This document shows, one piece after another, positions 47,901 through 59,798 of a stretch of 64,000 nucleotides of DNA. Both the position numbers and the translations under genes were made by a program. The stretch comes from Monosporascus cannonballus. Taxonomy: Eukaryota; Ascomycota; Sordariomycetes; Xylariales. Position 1 is the stretch's first letter. Every line of letters begins with the position of its first letter. The notes under the pieces are model-generated. The model had not been told where the DNA came from. It searched no databases and worked only from the letters and a program-made list of their open reading frames with translations. The stretch lies in assembly GCA_004154925.1 (NCBI GenBank), contig QJNS01000063.1, positions 248,001 to 312,000 on the forward strand, in the 5' to 3' direction.

Positions 47901-48900
47901 AAAATAATATCAAAATTAACCGTTTAATATCGTCCTTAATAAAAATCTTAAAAGAATTAATTTTATATATAACTTTTCGGTTATCGTAAATAGATTTCCA
48001 ATTTTTAATATTTATTATTTTATAAAGTTTTAATTTATATTTTTATAATAATTTAAATTTATTATCTATATTTCACATAGTATAATTTTCACTTAAAATT
48101 CCATAATTTATTATTATAATATACCAATACATTTTAATATTTATTTTCAAAATAATAAAGTTAGTAACGTTTTTTATTGTTATATTTAAAACTTTTTTTA
48201 GGAATTTCCCTTAATTTGTTTAGGTTTTATTATTTTGTAATTTTTTAAAAATAAATTTCTTTTGAATTCTTAGTCGAATTGATCAAACTTTATTTGTATT
48301 TTTATATATAACGTATTAAGTTATTATATTTATCATTATTGTCGGCGTATTACTTTTTCGAATAGTATTAATTATTCCTAATTGTTTTATAATTTTTTTA
48401 TTGAATAAATTATTTTTTCATATATATACTTATATCCCATTATACGTTATCTTAATTATTGTTTCAAAAGTTCTTTATAAATTAACCTATTTTTTAATAA
48501 CTTTTTTTTAAGAAAATCCGTAATAATTAGTAAATAAAAATAAAAATCCATAATAACTTTTTAATAATGCCTTTTTACGGTACGTTAAATTAATTCTTTT
48601 TTCGTTTAATAATTATTTTATTTATAATAATTAAAATACTTTTTACCGGCATTATTTTTTTTAAGTTAACTTTTTATTTCGGCTAATTATTCAATATTTC
48701 TTAGAGTTATAATTAAAAATTATTAATATTATTATTTATTTTTTTTATTATATTTAATACGGTTTAAAAATTGAAATCCATGATAATATATACAAATAAT
48801 TTATATATAAATATATTATTTTTATTTTTCGTAATCGGGATATTTTCGTTATTAATAATATATAGCTTATTTTTTTCCGTATCGATTAAAAGTTCCGTGA
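44961..48900 (-). pseudogene. B3 pol (integrase and reverse transcriptase), degraded
   Basis: On the minus strand the integrase core at about 45,600-45,800 keeps relics of the D-x-VFVIVDRFTK..YF pattern and a TYIFLK-like segment. The reverse transcriptase site at about 46,975-47,015 reads FVIYYFDDIF, with both catalytic Asp kept. Stops are dense throughout. Confidence 0.7.
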
Positions 48901-50074
48901 TAAATTCTTTTTATTTAGTTCTGGTATTTACGTTATTATCCTTATAATATTTTTTGCTATGCTTATAATATTTATTAAGTTAGCTTTTTAACTTTTTATA
49001 TTTTTTATCGAATTTCTTATCGTAATAATCCCTATTAGATTTTTTGCTTTAAACCTAATACGTATTAGGCTTAAATTTTATTAATAAATTTATAATTATT
49101 TTTTTAATTATTTTTAAACTATGTTTCCGATATAAGTATTTAATTTTTTTATAACAATGTTTTAGATTTTTTATATTTATAAAATTTATATCTTATTTTA
49201 CTATAATTATAATATTTAATTTAGCTTTAATTTTATTTATAAGTAATACCAGGTTTTATAAGTTTTAACGCCGTTCCGTAAAAATAAAAAGTATGTTTCG
49301 TTTTGTCCCTGAGTTAAACTTATTATATTCCGAACGTAAAATATATTATCTTTTTTTTAAATTATTTTGTAAACTGTTAATTATTGATCTTAATTAAATT
49401 TATAATATATCGGTCCAAAATAATTAATTATTTAAATCGAATAAATTTATCCGTTATATTATTTTTTAGCTTTTTATAAAATATATTAATAAATACGTCG
49501 GCTTTGTTATTTTCTGATTTTGCCTTAATTACAAACTTTTTAAAGGTTACGATATTCTTAAATGCAGGTCTTTTTTCTTTAAATCAAAGAAATTATTAGG
49601 CCGCAAATTACTTTTTATCCGGATTGCCGAAATTATTACGTATTTTATTTTTAAACTTTATATAAATTAAAAAAAAATCTTATTAATAAAATCCATTTTA
49701 TCCGGCTTTTTTATTTTTAAAAATGTCTTATAATAAGCTCAAATTAATTAACTATATTTCTTATTAGGCATACTTTTATTATTAAGATTATATCCGTTAA
49801 ATTATTAAAATTTAAAAAACGAAAATAAATTCGTATTTAAATTAAAAAAATTTAAAGCTTACCTTTTTTATCGTAGAATTCTGGTTTCTTAGGCTTTATA
49901 CGGGCGAAAAAAAATTAAGTAAATAACCAAACCATAAATTATCGAATTCCTTTTTAATTCTCGAATCCGAATCTAAAGCTATTAAATAGGGGTTTCTTAA
50001 ATATTAGTCAATATTTTAACAATATTAAATATTACTTAAAATTTAATAATATTATTAAACAAAAGTTTATAACA
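48901..50074 (-). pseudogene. B3 gag region, degraded
   Basis: The minus strand between pol and the 5' LTR. Parts parallel the B2 gag, for example the region facing WELEKKI and FFARIKPKK near 49,860-50,000, but broken by stops. Confidence 0.6.
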
Positions 50075-50456
50075 TATAACGAATTATGCAATTTAATTAA
50101 TTATTTAATTTTAATCGTACGGGTTTATATTAGCAAAAATATCGTAAATATTTAAATAATAAATATTTTAATTATATTTTTTCATATTAAAAACGCAAAA
50201 ATATATTACAAATTATTAATATTAATAAATATTACAAATTAATACTATTAAAATTATAGAAATAATAAACGTATATATATTTATAAGTTAATTAAATCTT
50301 TATTAAATCTTATCGTTATTACAGATCTAATACTATTGGATTCGGTTAATTCTGTATAGATTTATTTAGATCTCGATACCAAAAGAGATCCAAATTACGT
50401 AATTTTTTTTGTAGGTCCGACCGTTTTCGCGGCCGATCTTGAGTTAGGTCGTAACA
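50075..50456 (-). repeat. 5' LTR of B3
   Basis: This 382-bp LTR pairs with 43780-44162. The left end TATAACGAATTATGC is more mutated, and the right end AGTTAGGTCGTAACA is preserved. Confidence 0.88.
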
Positions 50457-50760
50457 GATATAAAAATAAAAAACAAACAAATATACGAAATAGAAAAAAT
50501 ATTCGATATATAAAAACAAAACGGACTTACCCAATACCTGATCAAATAAAAAAAACATTCAAATTTCGAAAACACCTAGAAACCTGCCAAAAATCTTATT
50601 AACGCCTAACGCCTATTAAAGAATTTTTACCAGCAACGATAAAGTTACTAAGAAAAACCCCCCAGTTAAAATCCTTAAAAATGGACCAATTAAAGGAATC
50701 AAAAATAATACAAAAGGAAAAACCTCGGCCTTCGTAAGTTCCTATTCGTCCAGCTTATAT
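50457..50760 (+). pseudogene. B2 chromodomain end, right of B3
   Basis: This continues from 43779. The plus strand contains the remnant of the chromodomain C-terminus and the following 3' sequence, parallel to 58,970-59,160 in B5. It starts with GATAT, the right B3 duplication. Confidence 0.6.
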
Positions 50761-51240
50761 ATTAATTAAAAACCGCGATTAATAATTTTACCTCTCTTAA
50801 CGTAAAAAAATTTCTTTTAACGACGAAAACGAAAAATGTGACTAATAATTTCGTTAATATTACGCTGCTTACGTACCAAATCCTTTTTTAATTTTTACTA
50901 AAGGCGCAAAAACGTCTTCTGAACAATAATATCTTCGCAATTTAAACAATTTTTTTCTTTTCCAATATAACGAAAAAAATCGATTAAAACGCCAAAACCA
51001 TCGTAAGGACGATGGTTCTTAATACATTCGCTATAACGACGAATTTCTTTAATTATTTGACATTTGGTACTACTTTCGAAATAAAACATATACGGCATAA
51101 TTTCAAAACTAAATTTAACAACATAAACAACCAAAAAATCTAATTTTCTCTTTAATTAAGACGATTGCGAAACTTACGGTTAATAAAATAACCTGCCATA
51201 ATAAAAAAAGATAACTTACTAAGAAAATCTTTAAAGACAA
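50761..51240 (-). pseudogene. Antisense Cys-motif frame in the B2 3' region
   Basis: The minus strand is open over 50898-51134 (78 codons) and continues beyond with stops. The motif at 50997-51035 reads YSECIKNHRPYDG. Reversing the RIP-type Cys to Tyr change gives a CX2CX6CDG pattern. Upstream lies FEIMPYMFYFESSTKC, and downstream a basic region with RKQRN. The same frame is at the same place in B3. Antisense Cys-rich proteins of unknown function are known at the 3' end of many fungal gypsy elements (from memory); no function is assigned. Confidence 0.55.
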
Positions 51241-51263
51241 AAATCCTAAAAAAGGGAAGATCG

Positions 51264-51659
51264 TATTACAACCTAACCCAAAATCGGCCGCAAAAACGGT
51301 CGGACTCATAAAAAGGGGATACGTAATTTGGATCTCTTTTGGCATCAAGATCTAAATAAATCTATATAAAATCAATCGAATCTAATAATATTAAATTTAT
51401 AACAACGTCGAAATCTAATAAAGATATAATTAACCTATAAAACTATATACGCTTATTATTTCTATAATTTAAATACCTTTAATTTATAATACTTATTAAT
51501 ACCAATCGTTTGCAATATAATATCGTTACTTAAGGCACCTTTGGTATTACGAAACGTAACACGTTACTGTATTTATTGCTCAGATTCCCACGATACTTCT
51601 GCCAATATAAACCCGTCGACTTAAGGTTTAATATTTGATTAAACCGCCTAGTCGTCATA
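51264..51659 (+). repeat. 3' LTR of B2
   Basis: This 396-bp LTR pairs with 38235-38630. It starts TATTACAACC and ends CGTCATA, followed by ATAAT. The right part is well preserved, for example CAGATTCCCACGATACTTCT near 51,580. Confidence 0.9.
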
Positions 51660-51684
51660 ATAATTCCTTTTTATTTAGGGGGTA
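51660..51684 (+). other. Element D tail with polypurine tract
   Basis: This 25-bp remnant of D lies between the end of B2 and the D 3' LTR. It begins with ATAAT, the B2 target duplication, and contains TTTAGGGGG just before the LTR. That is the position of the polypurine tract that primes plus-strand DNA synthesis. Confidence 0.7.
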
Positions 51685-51871
51685 TATCGTTGAATAAAGG
51701 TATTTATATTAATTATTAAGCTTTATAGCACCCGGAAACATCTTATTCCGGCGTTTTTATAATATATAGAAAACTTCCTAATTACCGTTCCTTGGAGCTT
51801 AATTCTAGTTAAACAATTATTATTTCACACATTTTATGTAACCTTTTCTCGCGATCAGCCTAACTGTGACA
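51685..51871 (+). repeat. 3' LTR of element D
   Basis: This 187-bp LTR pairs with 9470-9656. The start TATCGTTG is the RIP form of TGTCGTGG, and the end CTAACTGTGACA is well preserved. Its left half is mutated while its right half is not, the reverse of the 5' copy. It is followed by CTTTA. Confidence 0.88.
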
Positions 51872-51876
51872 CTTTA

Positions 51877-52432
51877 ATTGTTACATGACATTACGACGAG
51901 GAGCCTATGTGGGACAGTGTCCCCGTCATCTGCTACCACACCACATTATGATGAGGCGCAGAATGGGACAATAACACTTTTGTTGGGGACTCAGGGGTGG
52001 CACCCCTCGTGCTCACTGGTGTGGATTCTGATCCCCGGATGTAGCGTCCTTTCCGGATTAGGCTTAGCGACGGGTGCCCTCGTTTTAACGAAGTAAGCTG
52101 GCGAACGGAATGGACGAAAGTTATCGTGCCCTCGTTGTAACGTAGTGAGCTTGCCATCTACCCACATATTTGCTAGTAACTGCCCACGAGGCGGGTTATG
52201 CGACGATCACGCAAAGCCTTGCCCCTTAGACGTGTTATGGAAAACGGCAGCACCCTGTCTCGTTAAGATCACCGTGGTCGGCTGCGAAAAGTAAATAGGT
52301 GAGTATGTATCACGAGGGGGGGTACCAGCCTGGGTTGATTAATTGTTAATTGGGATTATTCCTATTGATGTTGTTTCTTAACTGCAATTGATTTCTGTAA
52401 TCTATTTTTTAAACGATCTTTCCGGCCAACAC
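51877..52432. other. Base-balanced intergenic stretch between the two stacks
   Basis: Composition is normal and no RIP is evident. A 72-codon plus-strand open frame (51878-52096) has no recognised motif and I do not call it a gene. It contains degenerate direct repeats: CATTACGACGAGG (51889) against CATTATGATGAGG (51944), and GTGCCCTCGTTTTAACG (52074) against GTGCCCTCGTTGTAACG (52126). It also holds the palindrome GGGACAGTGTCCC (51911-51923). This is the sequence that originally adjoined the regulator-gene side at 9469. Confidence 0.5.
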
Positions 52433-52857
52433 TGTGACGGCTAGGCGGTTTAACCAACTATTAAACCTTAGTCGTACGGGTTTATATTAGCCGGAGTATC
52501 GTGGGATTCTGAACAATAAATACAGGAACGTATTACGTCTGTTGATACCAAAACTTATATCGCAAACGATTGATATTGACAAGTATTGCAAACTGCTATT
52601 ATTCAAATTATGGAATTATTAAGCGTATATATCTTCTTCTTGTTTTAAGGTATTTTAGCTGGCTTAAAGGTATTTAATTACTTAAGTTACCTTAAGCCCC
52701 TTTAAGCTTTTCATAGTTCGGCTGGCTTAACATCCTTAAGCTAATAATAACGTTTAAACATTTTAAGCCAATTACGTAATTTTTTGGCCATAGTCGGAGC
52801 TTGTATTTTCTGGGACTTCGACCGTTTTTAAAAAGCCAAAACCGTCAAATTATAATG
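52433..52857 (-). repeat. 3' LTR of B4
   Basis: The left end TGTGACGGCTAGGCGG is unmutated. The middle module is of the CTTAA-repeat type, shared with B1 and B5. It is preceded by AACAC, whose partner copy would be outside the window. It is more intact at its left end than most copies in the stacks. Confidence 0.87.
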
Positions 52858-52959
52858 CGATTTCTCTTTTTCCAAGATCTTTATCCTTAAAAATCAATCA
52901 TTTAGTTTATTAATCTTAATAAGTAACTTTTTTTCGTTTATATTTATTATATCTGATCG

Positions 52960-53480
52960 TATCGAAAAACCTCGTTTTCGCCAAAGCGTTAATGCTTTAA
53001 TTTTTTCAGAACGTATTAGTCGTTTTGGTTTTATTATGTCGTCGAACTTCTTTTATTTGCGTTGTAAATTTAAAAACAAGATTTGCAAAGCTCATGATAA
53101 TTCGGAATATATATGCGTTATACCGGGTACGGAGGCCTTTGAAGCCTTTTTGGTCTTTCCAAATTTGAAAATAATAAATTTATTACCAAAAAAATGGTTT
53201 AAAACTGGAAAAATGTATTATTAAGAAAAGGTTACTCAAGGTTTAATAATGTTTAAATGAACTATGTGGCCGTTTAAGACGTTTGCGGAAATAAAAAAAA
53301 GCTTATTTTTAATCATAACATAAAGCTGTTTTATCGGGGTATTTAAGGCGTAAAAGCTATAAAGCAATTGAAGCGTTTAAAAAAGGAATAAAAACAATTA
53401 AAGGCTGCAGTTATATATATTACATTAATATAGGCTGCGGCTAATTGGCCCGATATCCCGGTTATTAATTAGTTAATTAT
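52960..53480 (+). pseudogene. Antisense Cys-containing frame in the B4 3' region
   Basis: The plus strand is open at 53036-53224 (62 codons) with FFYLRCKFKNKICKAHDNSE and FLVFPNLKIINLLPKK. B5 has the counterpart YRFENKIYMAYRNS and FLDFSKFKYCKLIIKK on its antisense strand, with Cys changed to Tyr. It is the best preserved member of this antisense type, and stops follow. Confidence 0.5.
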
Positions 53481-53501
53481 TAATTAAAACTGGCCCGTTA
53501 T

Positions 53502-53941
53502 TATTATGACCTAACGGCCTTAGCTTCTGGAAACGGTCGGGATCCTAAGGAACCAGACCCCGACCTAGCCAAGCAGTCACGTGACTGGCTCAAAGGGCTT
53601 AAGGGCCCTAATTGGTTAAAAGGGCTTAAACCGGATAAGTACCAGAAGGGGCTTAAAGGGGCTTAAAAGGACTTAACTGGAAAAATATCGTTAAGCCATA
53701 ATAAATACCTTAAGCGAAAACCAGGATATATATAATTATTTTTTCATAATTTAAAATTTTCAGTTTATAATACTTATTAATATTAATCGTTTATCATATA
53801 ATATTATTATTTAAGATACCTTTAATATTACGAAACGTAATACGTTATAAAATTTATTATTTAGATTTTTATAATATTTTTATTAATATAAATTTATCGA
53901 TTTAAAATTTAATAATTAATTAAACCGTATAATTTATTATA
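53502..53941 (+). repeat. 5' LTR of B5
   Basis: It starts TATTATGACC. The first about 200 bp are hardly mutated, including CACGTG (53578-53583) and GGGCTTAAA repeats. The right half is strongly AT-shifted. Confidence 0.9.
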
Positions 53942-54900
53942 CGTTATAAAATTTTATTTAATAATACCGTTAAATTTTGAGTCATATTTAATATTATTAA
54001 AATGTTAATTAATATTTAAAAAACCTTTATTTAATAATTTTAGATTTGAATTCGGAAAATGGAAAAGAAAATTTGATAGTTTAAGGTTATATTTTTTACC
54101 TAATTTTGTTTTGCCCGCATAAACCCAAAAAAACCGAAAGAATACGATAATAAATGTAACCTTCAAATTTTTTTAATTTAAATATGAATTTACTTTTGTT
54201 TTTTAAATTTTAATAATTTTGCAGATTTATTTTTAGTAATAAAGATATATTTAATAAAACATGAAATTAATTAATTTAAACTTATTATAAAAGGGATTTT
54301 AAAAATAAGAAAACCGGATAAAATTTTTTATTAATAACACTTTTTTATTTTATATTAATTTCGAAAATAAAATACGTAATAATTTCAGTAATCCGTGTAA
54401 AAATAATTTGCGGTTTAATAATTTTTATAATTTTAATAAAAATGATCCGTATTTAAATATGTTAAAGTTTTTAAAGTTTTTACGGTTCAAGCGGAATAAG
54501 AAAATGATAAAATTAATATTTTTATTAACATATTTTAGAAAAGGCTAAAAAATAATATAAAAAATAAAATTATTTCTATTAAATAATTAAGATATATAAT
54601 TAATAATTTACATAACGACAAAAAATAAAATAAAATATTTTATTTTCGGAATATAAGTTTAATTAAAATAAGTAAAATATATTTTTTCGTTTTTACAAAA
54701 TAGTATTAAAATTTATAATGTTTGATATTATTTAAAAATAAAATTAAAGCCAAATTAAATGTTTTAATTATGGCAAAATAAGATATAAAATTTATAAATA
54801 TAAAAGACTTAAGAAATTACAATAAAATAATTAAATCCTAATATTAAAAGAATAATTTAAAAATAATTAAAAAAATAATAAGAAAATTTTTAATATTATT
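53942..54900 (+). pseudogene. B5 gag, degraded
   Basis: It parallels B2 gag: a frame near 54,050-54,130 with a KRKFDSLRLYFLPNFV-like stretch, and a zinc-knuckle relic near 54,762-54,805 reading CFNYGKIRYKIYKY, where Tyr replaces Cys and His. Stops are frequent. Confidence 0.65.
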
Positions 54901-57900
54901 TAAACTAAATGAATATTAAGTTTATAATAAAGTTTTTAAGAAAAAATTATTATAATAAAAGGATTAACGAAAAATACGGAAAACCAAAAAGTTAATTTAA
55001 TAAATATCGTAAATATAATAAGAAATATTATAAATATAATTCCGCAAATATTAAAATTAAATAAAAAAAGTTTATTCCGAAATCTTTAATTAATACGCCA
55101 AAATATACGTTATATATTATCGACGGCGAAAATATTCCGATTACGAAACATAAAAATAACATATTTATGAACGAATTATCTATATATATTATAAGGGATC
55201 CCATTTCCCAAATTTTACCGAAAATAATAAAAATAATAAGTAATAATATTAATAATTTCGAATTATTCTTTTAAAGAATATGTAATAATTAGCCGAAATA
55301 AAAGGTTAATCCGAACAGAATAATACACGAAAAAAAAACATTTTTTTTATTATAAATAATATAATTATTAAATAAAAAAAGTTTAATTTAACGTATAATA
55401 AAAGAATATTATTAAAACGTTATTACGGATTTTTATTTTTAATTAATATTTATTACGGATTTCTAGAAAGAATATTATTAAAAAAATACGTTAATTTGTA
55501 AAAACGTTTTAAAACGATAATCGAAACGACGTATAATAAGATATAATTATAAATATAAGAAAAGAATTTTTTCAATAAAAAGAAAAATTGTAAAAAAATA
55601 AAAATAATTAATATAATTTAAAGAAATACTACGCCGGTAATAATAATAAATATAATAACTTAACGCATTAAACGAAAAAATATAAATAAAGCTTAATAAA
55701 TTAAAATAAAAAAGTTTTTGTAAAAAAGTTGCAAAATAATAAAATTTAAAGAAATTAAAAAAACTTTTAAAAGTATTTAAACGTGATAATAAGAAACGTT
55801 AATAATTGTATTATTTATGATATATAAATTAAAATATATTAATATATTATAATAGTAAATTATAAATTTTTAAATGGGAATTATATTATATTAAATATAA
55901 TTAATAAATTTAAATTATTATCAAAATATAAGTGAGAATTTTATATAACGACAAATACTAAAAATCAAAATTCGTTTTTTATCATAAAACAATTATACGC
56001 AAAATTAATTATTTTAAAATATTTATGAAAAAATAATACTAAATAATTAATTTCGATATTATTTTATTTAGAAATTACGACATAATCTTAAAATTATTAT
56101 AAATATATTAATACGGAATTTTAATTAACGGGAAAACAAATTAAGTAAATTTTATTTTATCTTTTATTGATAAATAGAAAAATAATCGAAATTTTAATAT
56201 TTAATGGATAATACTAACGAATATAAATATAAAAATACGATAAATACATTATTATTTAAAAACCCAAAATTTTAAAAAACTAAATATTAAATATAATACG
56301 ATATATCGTTATTATTATTAAAATAAAATTAAAATTATTATATAACGATTTAAAATAATAAAATTAACAATCTAAGGAATTAAAAAATTTTATTAATATA
56401 TTATTATAATATTATAAATATAAATAACTTTTTAAAAAGAAAGTTAATATAAAATTATTAAAATATAACGAATATAATTATAAATTAATTTTTAAAATAA
56501 TATTTTCGATAAAGTTATACTTTATTTATAATTTTAACGGAAACGAATTACGTATTTTTAGAAAATACCTAAAACGTCGGTTATCAAAAGGATAAATTCG
56601 ATTTTTAAAATTATTCGCAAAATACCTTACATTTTTTGTATTTAAAAAAACCAAATTATTACGATTTATAAGTAATTATTAATAATTAAATAAGATTATT
56701 AATCCACATTAAATATTATTATTTTCAATTACAAAAATAAAAAATCGATTGTATTGAATTAAATGATTTATAATATTTAATTTTAAAAACGGATAAACTT
56801 TTTTAAAATGAAAAAAAAATACGAATAAAAAATGTTTTTAAAATGAAATGCGGATTATTTAAATATTTAATTATAGTAAAAAGATATACGAATATATTAA
56901 TAATTCTTTAATAAATATTTAATTACATATTACGAAAATATTTTCATTATTTATTATTTCGATAATAATTTTATTTTTTTAAAAAATAAAAAGGAATATA
57001 CGTAAAATACGTTTAGAAATTTTTTAAGTTTTATAAAATATAAAATTATTTATTAATACAAGAAAAACTAAGTTTATATATTAAAAATAACGTATTTAAA
57101 ATATATTAAAATAAAACTTAAAAAAATTATTATAATTATAAAATAATAAATATTAATATTTATTAAGAAAATACGAATAAAGTTTAAATTCGTTAATTAT
57201 TATAAAAAACTTGTAAAAAGTTTAATAAAATAATTATACTTTAAATTAAGATTAATTAGGCAAACATTATTTCGTTATAGTAAGAATATAATTATTAACA
57301 AATTAATATTAATTATATATAATTTAAATTATTCTGTTAAAGTAAAAACCGATATTTCGGATTACGAATTAAAGATAATAATTAATTAACGAAATAATTA
57401 AAATTAATTATATTATATTATATTTTTTTATATAAATTAAAAAAAACCAAATTTAATTAAAATGTTTTAAATAAAAGATTTATGGCTATTATTATGGTAT
57501 TTTGAAAATTTAAATAATATACAAAGAAATTTATATTAGGTTAAAACTTATTCGGATTATTAAAGTTTACCCGATTTACCAGAATTTAAAAATTTACAAA
57601 ACGATAATTTTAATATACGATAAAATTAAAGAATTCCGATTTTATTATTACTTAAAACAAAAATTAAAAAATAATAAAATAAAAATTTTAAATAAATAAT
57701 TAAATTTTGAAAAAAACTAATTAAAATTAATTATATAATTGTTAATATTATTATAAAAAATATTTATATTTACGACAAATTACGACAATTGGAATAATGC
57801 CTTTTAATATATATTAAAAAATTTAATAAAATAATAATTATTTTTTAAAAAACAAAGAAATAAATAAAATATAAATTCCAAAAGAATATTAAAAAAATTT

Positions 57901-59180
57901 AATACGAAAAATATATAAATATTAACTACATAAATATTTAAAGATTTATAAAATGTTAAAATAATTTTAATATATATATTTTTTTTTAAAATATAACAAA
58001 CGGAAAAAAAATAATACGGTAATATAATATTTACGCCAGAATAAAAATTCGATAATATAAATTATATAAAAAATTATAATTATTATTAATTATAAAATAA
58101 CTATAATATTTAATTATATTTAATTTTATTATTAAACTTTTTATATTAAGAAATCAAATAATAAAAATATATTATATTAATATTTTCGTTATCGACGATC
58201 AAATTATAAAATCGTTTTATTTTTTATTATATTACGAAATGATAAACGATAAATAATTAATATATATATTTTTTAAATATAATTTTAATATATACGAATT
58301 ATTAATAAATATTATACTAAATTAAAAATCGATATTTGCATTTAAAGTTTAATAAGGCCTTATAACATAAAGCGGCCTAAATAATAAATTATTTAATATA
58401 TTTAAACTTTAAATTAATAAATATATAAAACGAATATATTAAATTTTAAAAATATATTTATAATATTAATTTAATTACGAATAAAATAAATAAATTGAGA
58501 AATTAATAATCGTATAATTAGCTTATAATATTAGTTATTATAGAAATATCAAAATAATATTTTAAACGCAAATTTTAATTTTATTTCAAATATTTTCCAA
58601 AAAAATATAATAATAATTTAATTAATATTAAAATATTTCTAATCTTTACAGTAATTATAATAATTATATTAAAAAATAAAAATAAAATTAAAATTCGTAC
58701 GGAATGAAATAAGTAAATATTATAATTAAAAGAAATTAAAGATATTAATTTTCAAAAAAGAAGAAATAATTTTCTTTATTATTAAAAATAATTATATAAA
58801 GAAACTTAATAAACAATTTAATTTTAAATATATCGGTTAATATAAAATCGTTATGAAAAACTCAGAAAATAATTATTAATTAAAACCTTTATCAAAAATT
58901 AAATTTTGTATAATTTTTTATATTTCTTTTATTCGAATTAATAACAAATATAATTAAAGTATATACGGTATAAAATAATATAAAAATAAAAACCTAATAA
59001 ATATGCGAAATACAAAAATATTTAATATAAGAAAATAAAACGGATTAAGGGAATATATAATGAATTAAAAAAAATATCCAAATTTCGAAAATATCTGGAA
59101 ATCTGCTAAAAATGTTATTAACGTTTAATGCTTATTAAAAAACTTTTATTAATAATAATAGGTGCATTTTAATTAAAAAT
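54901..59180 (+). pseudogene. B5 pol, degraded
   Basis: The reverse transcriptase site near 56,945-56,990 reads FIIYYFDNNFIF, and the integrase core near 58,185-58,240 reads IFVIDDQIIKSFYFLLYY. The 3' part near 58,960-59,160 matches the rejoined B2 sequence around the B3 insertion. There is no intact frame. Confidence 0.7.
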
Positions 59181-59199
59181 TAACTAATTAATAACCGGG

Positions 59200-59790
59200 G
59201 TATCGAATTAATTAGTTGCGGTTTGCATTAACGTAATAACTATAATAACGGCCTTTAATTATTTTCATTTTTTTAAAGCGTTTAAACTTTTTTATTACCT
59301 CCGTATTTTAAATCCCGTAACGAAATATTTTAATTCCTTGTTAACGAAAAAGATTTTTTTGTTTTCGTCAATAATTTAAACGATTAAATAATTTATCAAG
59401 ATATTATTAAGCCTTTAAAAATTTCTTTTCGATAATACATTTTTTTAATTTCAAACGATTCTTTTTAATAATTAATTTACAATATTTAAATTTGGAAAAA
59501 TCCAAAAAATTATAAGGATTTCCGTAAATAGTATAAAAGGTATATTTCCTTGAATTACGATAGGCCATATAAATTTTATTTTCAAATCTGTAACGGGAAC
59601 CAAAAATATTTGAAAATATAATAAAATTAAAGCGGTTAATTTGTTTTAAAAGAACGAAAGCCTTAATACGTTTACAAAACATGAATTTTTCCATACGATC
59701 CGATATGATAAATATATAGAAAAAAAAGTTATTTATTAAAAATTAACAAATAAATAATTTAATTTTTAAGGACAAAAATTCTAGAAAAAA
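59200..59790 (-). pseudogene. Antisense frame in the B5 3' region
   Basis: The minus strand is open at 59407-59694 (95 codons), the longest antisense open frame among the B copies. RFENKIYMAYRNSRKY and FLDFSKFKYCKLIIKKNR align to the B4 antisense frame, with Tyr where B4 keeps Cys. Function is unknown. Confidence 0.5.
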
Positions 59791-59798
59791 AAAGATCG

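Larger units (their letters stand above)
43780..50456 (-). mobile_element. Element B3: chromovirus-type Ty3/gypsy, minus, inserted in B2
   Basis: A 6677-bp element with LTRs of 383 and 382 bp (43780-44162 and 50075-50456) and the duplication GATAT (43775-43779 and 50457-50461). The minus orientation follows from the LTR start TGTTACGACC at 50456, the purine tract at about 44,163-44,180 on the minus strand, and pol on the minus strand. It is a B-family member inserted into another B-family member in opposite orientation. Confidence 0.94.
38235..51659 (+). mobile_element. Element B2: chromovirus-type Ty3/gypsy, plus, hosting B3
   Basis: LTRs of 396 bp each (38235-38630 and 51264-51659) are flanked by ATAAT (38230-38234 and 51660-51664). 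Removing B3 and one duplication leaves 6743 bp. The sequence left of B3 (ending 43779) and right of it (from 50457) rejoins to match the same region of B5 at about 58,940-59,160. The polypurine tract AAAAAAGGGAAGATCG precedes the 3' LTR. It is inserted in the tail of element D. Confidence 0.94.
9470..51871 (+). mobile_element. Element D: Ty1/copia retrotransposon hosting the whole nested stack
   Basis: Two 187-bp LTRs (9470-9656 and 51685-51871) are flanked by the duplication CTTTA (9465-9469 and 51872-51876), so the intervening 42 kb began as one insertion. Removing element A (12148-34110) and element B2 with one duplication leaves about 7.0 kb, a full-length copia size. A purine tract with GGGGG lies directly before the right LTR, fixing plus orientation. 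The coding order integrase, then reverse transcriptase, then RNase H is the copia order. D is the oldest insertion here, and all its coding parts are RIP-degraded. Confidence 0.9.

Noticed and set aside
51878..52096. Plus-strand open frame of 72 codons between the stacks
   Set aside because: It starts within a few bases of the element D duplication and has no motif. More likely chance.
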